A stretch of 64,000 bases of DNA from Methanobacteriota archaeon (GTDB taxonomy: Archaea; Halobacteriota; Methanomicrobia; Methanomicrobiales; Methanoculleaceae), in NCBI GenBank assembly GCA_023393455.1, contig JAEWLJ010000010.1, positions 46,029 to 110,028 of the forward strand, written 5' to 3'. Position numbers and translations under genes: made by a program. This document shows, piece by piece, positions 61,553 to 64,000 of this stretch. How positions within the stretch are numbered: position 1 is the stretch's first letter; every line of letters begins with the position of its first letter. The notes below the pieces were generated by a model, which was given only the letters and a program-made list of their open reading frames with translations, made no database searches and was not told the origin of the DNA.

Positions 61553-62635
61553 TCACGCCCGCTCTTCCAGGTGAACCTTCAGCCCCTCGTTATCGACCGT
61601 CGTGGCGATAGCGACCCGGAGCCCTGCCTTCTCAAGGATCCCGGCCACCTCCTCCCCCGGGAGGTCCGTGATGACCGCGATCGAGGGGCCGACCGAACTC
61701 ATCCCGACAAACTCGAGGCCGGCTTCGCGGAGCGCCGCCATGTAGCGGTAGATCTCGAACCCGTGGTGCTCCACCTCGGCCCGCTTCGAGCCGCGGAACT
61801 CGATCTCCCATATGACGTCGCCGGCTTTCCTGAGATCGCCCCTCTCCAGCGCCGGGATCAGGTCCATCAGGACAAGGTAGGACTTCAGCTCGCGGTCGCG
61901 GTAGTCGAGCGTCCGGGCCTTGTTCATCAGGAGGTCGAACTCCATCTCACCCGCCGACGATATATCGGAGGACGGGATGGCGATATACACCTGCTTTCCC
62001 ATCCCAAACGCGTGGCGGTAGACGAGCGCCAGTTCGTCGCCCATCACCACCATGCCGCCATAGATGGTCGCGGCAGGCCCGACGCCGGTCTCGAACGCGA
62101 ACGCGACGTTCCCGATCGTCGTCTCCTCGACGAAGTTGCAGCCGATGAGGAGGCGGATCTCATCGGGGGTCAGGGGCGAGCCCACCGCGGTGTTGAGGGC
62201 GTGTCCGACCGCCGTCAGGATGGTGCTCGTCGAGCCGAGCCCGACATGCTCGTGCTGGTGGTCGCGGGCGCGGATCTTAAACCCGCCCGTGTAGCCGACG
62301 ACCTGCCGGAAGGCCTCCACGAAGTGCCGGAGGATCGGCTCGCGGGTGTAGTCGATCTCGATCCCTGAATCCGTGCACTCGACCTCGGCGGTGCAGTAGA
62401 CGGCGATGGCAAACCCGATCCCGCCACCCCCGGCGTGGTCGGGGGAGAACCGGTTCATGTCGAGCACGGTGAGATGGATCCTCGCCGGGGCGCGAACAAC
62501 GACGGTGCCGGCCACCGGGCTGAGCCGGTAGTCCTTTTTGAGACCGCACGGTCGGATCTTCTCGCCGGGGGAGAAGGAGGTGAACTCGTACTCGACGAGG
62601 TCGAGGTCACCGCCCCGGATCTTCATTATAGCCAT
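61553..62635 (-). CDS. GHMP kinase-family protein, beta-RFAP synthase-like
   Basis: A 360-residue GHMP-superfamily protein. Seen: RAPARIHLTVLDMNRF near 48-63, the glycine-rich GGGGIGFAIAVYC, and the phosphate loop HVGLGSTSTILTAVGHALN at about 130-148, with FVGMSSVGPSIAVI as the third motif. This arrangement matches beta-ribofuranosylaminobenzene 5'-phosphate synthase (MptG) and relatives, the first step of methanopterin synthesis, but the first motif deviates from the usual form, so a related reaction is possible. It follows the DUF2148 gene by 15 bases. Confidence 0.72.
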   Translation of the reverse strand: MAIMKIRGGDLDLVEYEFTSFSPGEKIRPCGLKKDYRLSPVAGTVVVRAPARIHLTVLDMNRFSPDHAGGGGIGFAIAVYCTAEVECTDSGIEIDYTREPILRHFVEAFRQVVGYTGGFKIRARDHQHEHVGLGSTSTILTAVGHALNTAVGSPLTPDEIRLLIGCNFVEETTIGNVAFAFETGVGPAATIYGGMVVMGDELALVYRHAFGMGKQVYIAIPSSDISSAGEMEFDLLMNKARTLDYRDRELKSYLVLMDLIPALERGDLRKAGDVIWEIEFRGSKRAEVEHHGFEIYRYMAALREAGLEFVGMSSVGPSIAVITDLPGEEVAGILEKAGLRVAIATTVDNEGLKVHLEERA

Positions 62636-62650
62636 TTTATCACTTCGCTT

Positions 62651-63202
62651 TTAGCGTGTACGGTCAAAGAAGATATCCTTTCCCGATGCCCGGAGCGGTG
62701 CACCATAGGCGACGCCGCAACCCTCCAGCCACCCGAGCGAGAGCGCTCCGACCCCGGCCGAGTACATCACCCGGTTGTCGACGTTATGGATGCTCGCGGT
62801 CTTCACCGCGGAACCGACCGCGATACCGAGATCCGCCATCCTGACGGCGCAGTTCGGGCCCCGGAACGGGGTAGATGCCGGGAGGCCCATCTTCTGGGCT
62901 TCGAGCATCTCCGCGCAGGTGGGATACCCGCACGCCCCGCAGTCGAGGCCCACGGCGTCGGCGAAGAGCGAGCCGACGAGGAAGCAGGCGTCGCTTGCCG
63001 CCACGTTTCCCGCGTCCCGCAGAAAGAACCCCACGCTGTGCTTCTCGCCGTACTCCCGCATCGCCCCGGCGAGCCTCTCCTTCTCTTCGCCGGTGACGAT
63101 CAGCGTCTTGATGATGTCGGTGCCCTTCGCCTTCGGAGCGGTGCGGGCAGAGAGCGCCATCAGGCGGGCGACCATCTCTACGGCGTCTGATTCAACGAAC
63201 AT
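62651..63202 (-). CDS. DUF2148 ferredoxin-domain protein
   Basis: A 183-residue protein of the DUF2148 family, common in methanogens and other anaerobes. Seen: ALSARTAPKAKGTD at the start, the 4Fe-4S-type AVGLDCGACGYPTCAEM (about 85-101), and FRGPNCAVRMADLGIAVGSAVK. It probably carries an Fe-S cluster and takes part in redox chemistry; the reaction is unknown. First gene of a two-gene unit with the GHMP protein. Confidence 0.88.
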   Translation of the reverse strand: MFVESDAVEMVARLMALSARTAPKAKGTDIIKTLIVTGEEKERLAGAMREYGEKHSVGFFLRDAGNVAASDACFLVGSLFADAVGLDCGACGYPTCAEMLEAQKMGLPASTPFRGPNCAVRMADLGIAVGSAVKTASIHNVDNRVMYSAGVGALSLGWLEGCGVAYGAPLRASGKDIFFDRTR

Positions 63203-63290
63203 GAGAATACGTACCCTCTACCCCAGATAAGAGTATGCCTGGGCAGGAGCGATACCTTTTTCCACAAACCCGCAAAGAGACGGAACTATC

Positions 63291-63785
63291 ATGGCACCGG
63301 AGAAGCGGGCCGAGAAGGCCACATTCGGCGCGGGGTGTTTCTGGGGCATCGAGGAGGCGTTCCGGCGCGTACCGGGGGTCAGGGAGACCGCGGTGGGGTT
63401 CATGGGCGGCACCGTCGAGAACCCGACCTATGAGGGCGTCTGCACGGGAAGGACCGGGCACGCCGAGGTCGTGCAGGTGACCTACGACCCCGACGAAGTC
63501 CCGTACCGGACGCTCCTCGACGTCTTCTGGGACGCCCACGACCCGACCACCCTGGACCGGCAGGGGCCCGACGTCGGGGCGCAGTACCGGTCGGTGATCT
63601 TCTACCACACCCCGGAACAGGAGGCGGAGGCCCGGGCCTCGAAGGAGGAGATGAACCGGTCCGGGAAGTTCCGCCGACCCATCGTCACCGCGATCGAGCC
63701 CGCGGGGACGTTCTGGCGGGCTGAGGAGTACCACCAGCAGTTCTTCGCGAAGCGCGGCGGCGGGCAGTGCCGGACGCTGTGGTAG
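63291..63785 (+). CDS. msrA: Peptide methionine-S-sulfoxide reductase
   Basis: A 164-residue MsrA, which reduces methionine-S-sulfoxide in proteins. Seen: the catalytic GAGCFWG with Cys16, TGRTGHAEVVQVTYDP, and FWDAHDPTTLDRQGPDVGAQYRSVI (about 82-105) that form the sulfoxide site. The length and all residues are normal. A single resolving Cys near the C-terminus (GGGQCRTLW) is seen. Single gene. Confidence 0.95.
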   Translation: MAPEKRAEKATFGAGCFWGIEEAFRRVPGVRETAVGFMGGTVENPTYEGVCTGRTGHAEVVQVTYDPDEVPYRTLLDVFWDAHDPTTLDRQGPDVGAQYRSVIFYHTPEQEAEARASKEEMNRSGKFRRPIVTAIEPAGTFWRAEEYHQQFFAKRGGGQCRTLW

Positions 63786-63956
63786 GAGGACGGGCTCTCC
63801 CACGCCTCACTCCAAGGGGGCGGACACCCCGGAGGACACCCCGTGCACGGCTTTCCGGTGGCTATCGCCACGCACTGCCCCCTTCCTGCGGGGCGGGGGA
63901 GGAGCGCGAAGCGCGGGTGGGGTGGGGGTTACGGGTTAGCCTTACGAGGTAGACAG

Positions 63957-64000
63957 GGGGGGGGGGGGGCTCCCCCCCCCCCCCCCGGCCCCCCCCCCCA
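63957..64000. other. Homopolymer runs, probable assembly-end artefact
   Basis: After the msrA stop the sequence ends in a run of about 15 G followed by CT and long runs of C broken by GG. The stretch from 63786 to 63956 is low in recognisable features. Such homopolymer ends are typical of contig edges in long-read or low-quality data. Confidence 0.7.

Overview
The window reads as a chromosomal segment of a high-GC methanogenic archaeon of the Methanomicrobiales, most like Methanoculleus. The evidence is archaeal TATA boxes 25-30 bases before starts (several messages look leaderless), a tRNA-Trp with a bulge-helix-bulge intron that carries box C/D guides, a fused formaldehyde-activating enzyme/hexulose-phosphate synthase, a 5'-deoxyadenosine/SAH deaminase coupled to a purine nucleoside phosphorylase, a methanopterin-type GHMP protein, HypD, and PEGA and cache surface proteins. 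The species assignment is inference.

Layout. 0.2-9.0 kb: housekeeping and stress genes (SlyD-like FKBP, FMN reductase, pirin, sugar-phosphate isomerase, radical SAM protein, hypD, PAS protein, iron alcohol dehydrogenase) with tRNA-Thr and tRNA-Arg. 9.2-22 kb: a mixed accessory stretch with surface proteins, two convergent PhzF genes, a sodium symporter with a 42-residue accessory protein, a triple-cache protein, and several decayed genes (transglutaminase, SDR). 22.4-30.2 kb: a tightly coupled seven-gene operon (GNAT, then subunits like NuoL, NuoH, NuoK/HyfE, NuoN, NuoCD and NuoB). It looks like a group 4 membrane hydrogenase, but the large subunit has lost all four NiFe cysteines and the small subunit has lost all four cluster ligands. 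It therefore resembles an energy-converting hydrogenase-related (Ehr) complex, and a radically non-redox one.

30.3-46.4 kb: a defence and addiction island. It has a RelE-type pair, a decayed zinc-ribbon gene, solitary HicB genes, a three-gene wHTH/Panacea-like/MazF operon, a DUF262 (GmrSD-like) gene divergent from a type I restriction-modification system in the order hsdR-hsdS-hsdM, and an overlapping pair of P-loop ATPases under an unusual repeated TATA element. The DUF262 and hsdS genes are clearly more AT-rich than their surroundings, a sign of transfer.

46.6-64 kb: core metabolism (nicotinate phosphoribosyltransferase, nucleoside phosphorylase/deaminase pair, acyl-CoA synthetase, Fae-Hps, GHMP protein, MsrA), tRNA-Ala, the intron-containing tRNA-Trp, two YdbS/YdbT-like PH proteins, a lipoprotein phosphoesterase and a MntA/HepT toxin-antitoxin pair. 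The last ~45 bases are homopolymer runs, most likely an assembly-end artefact.
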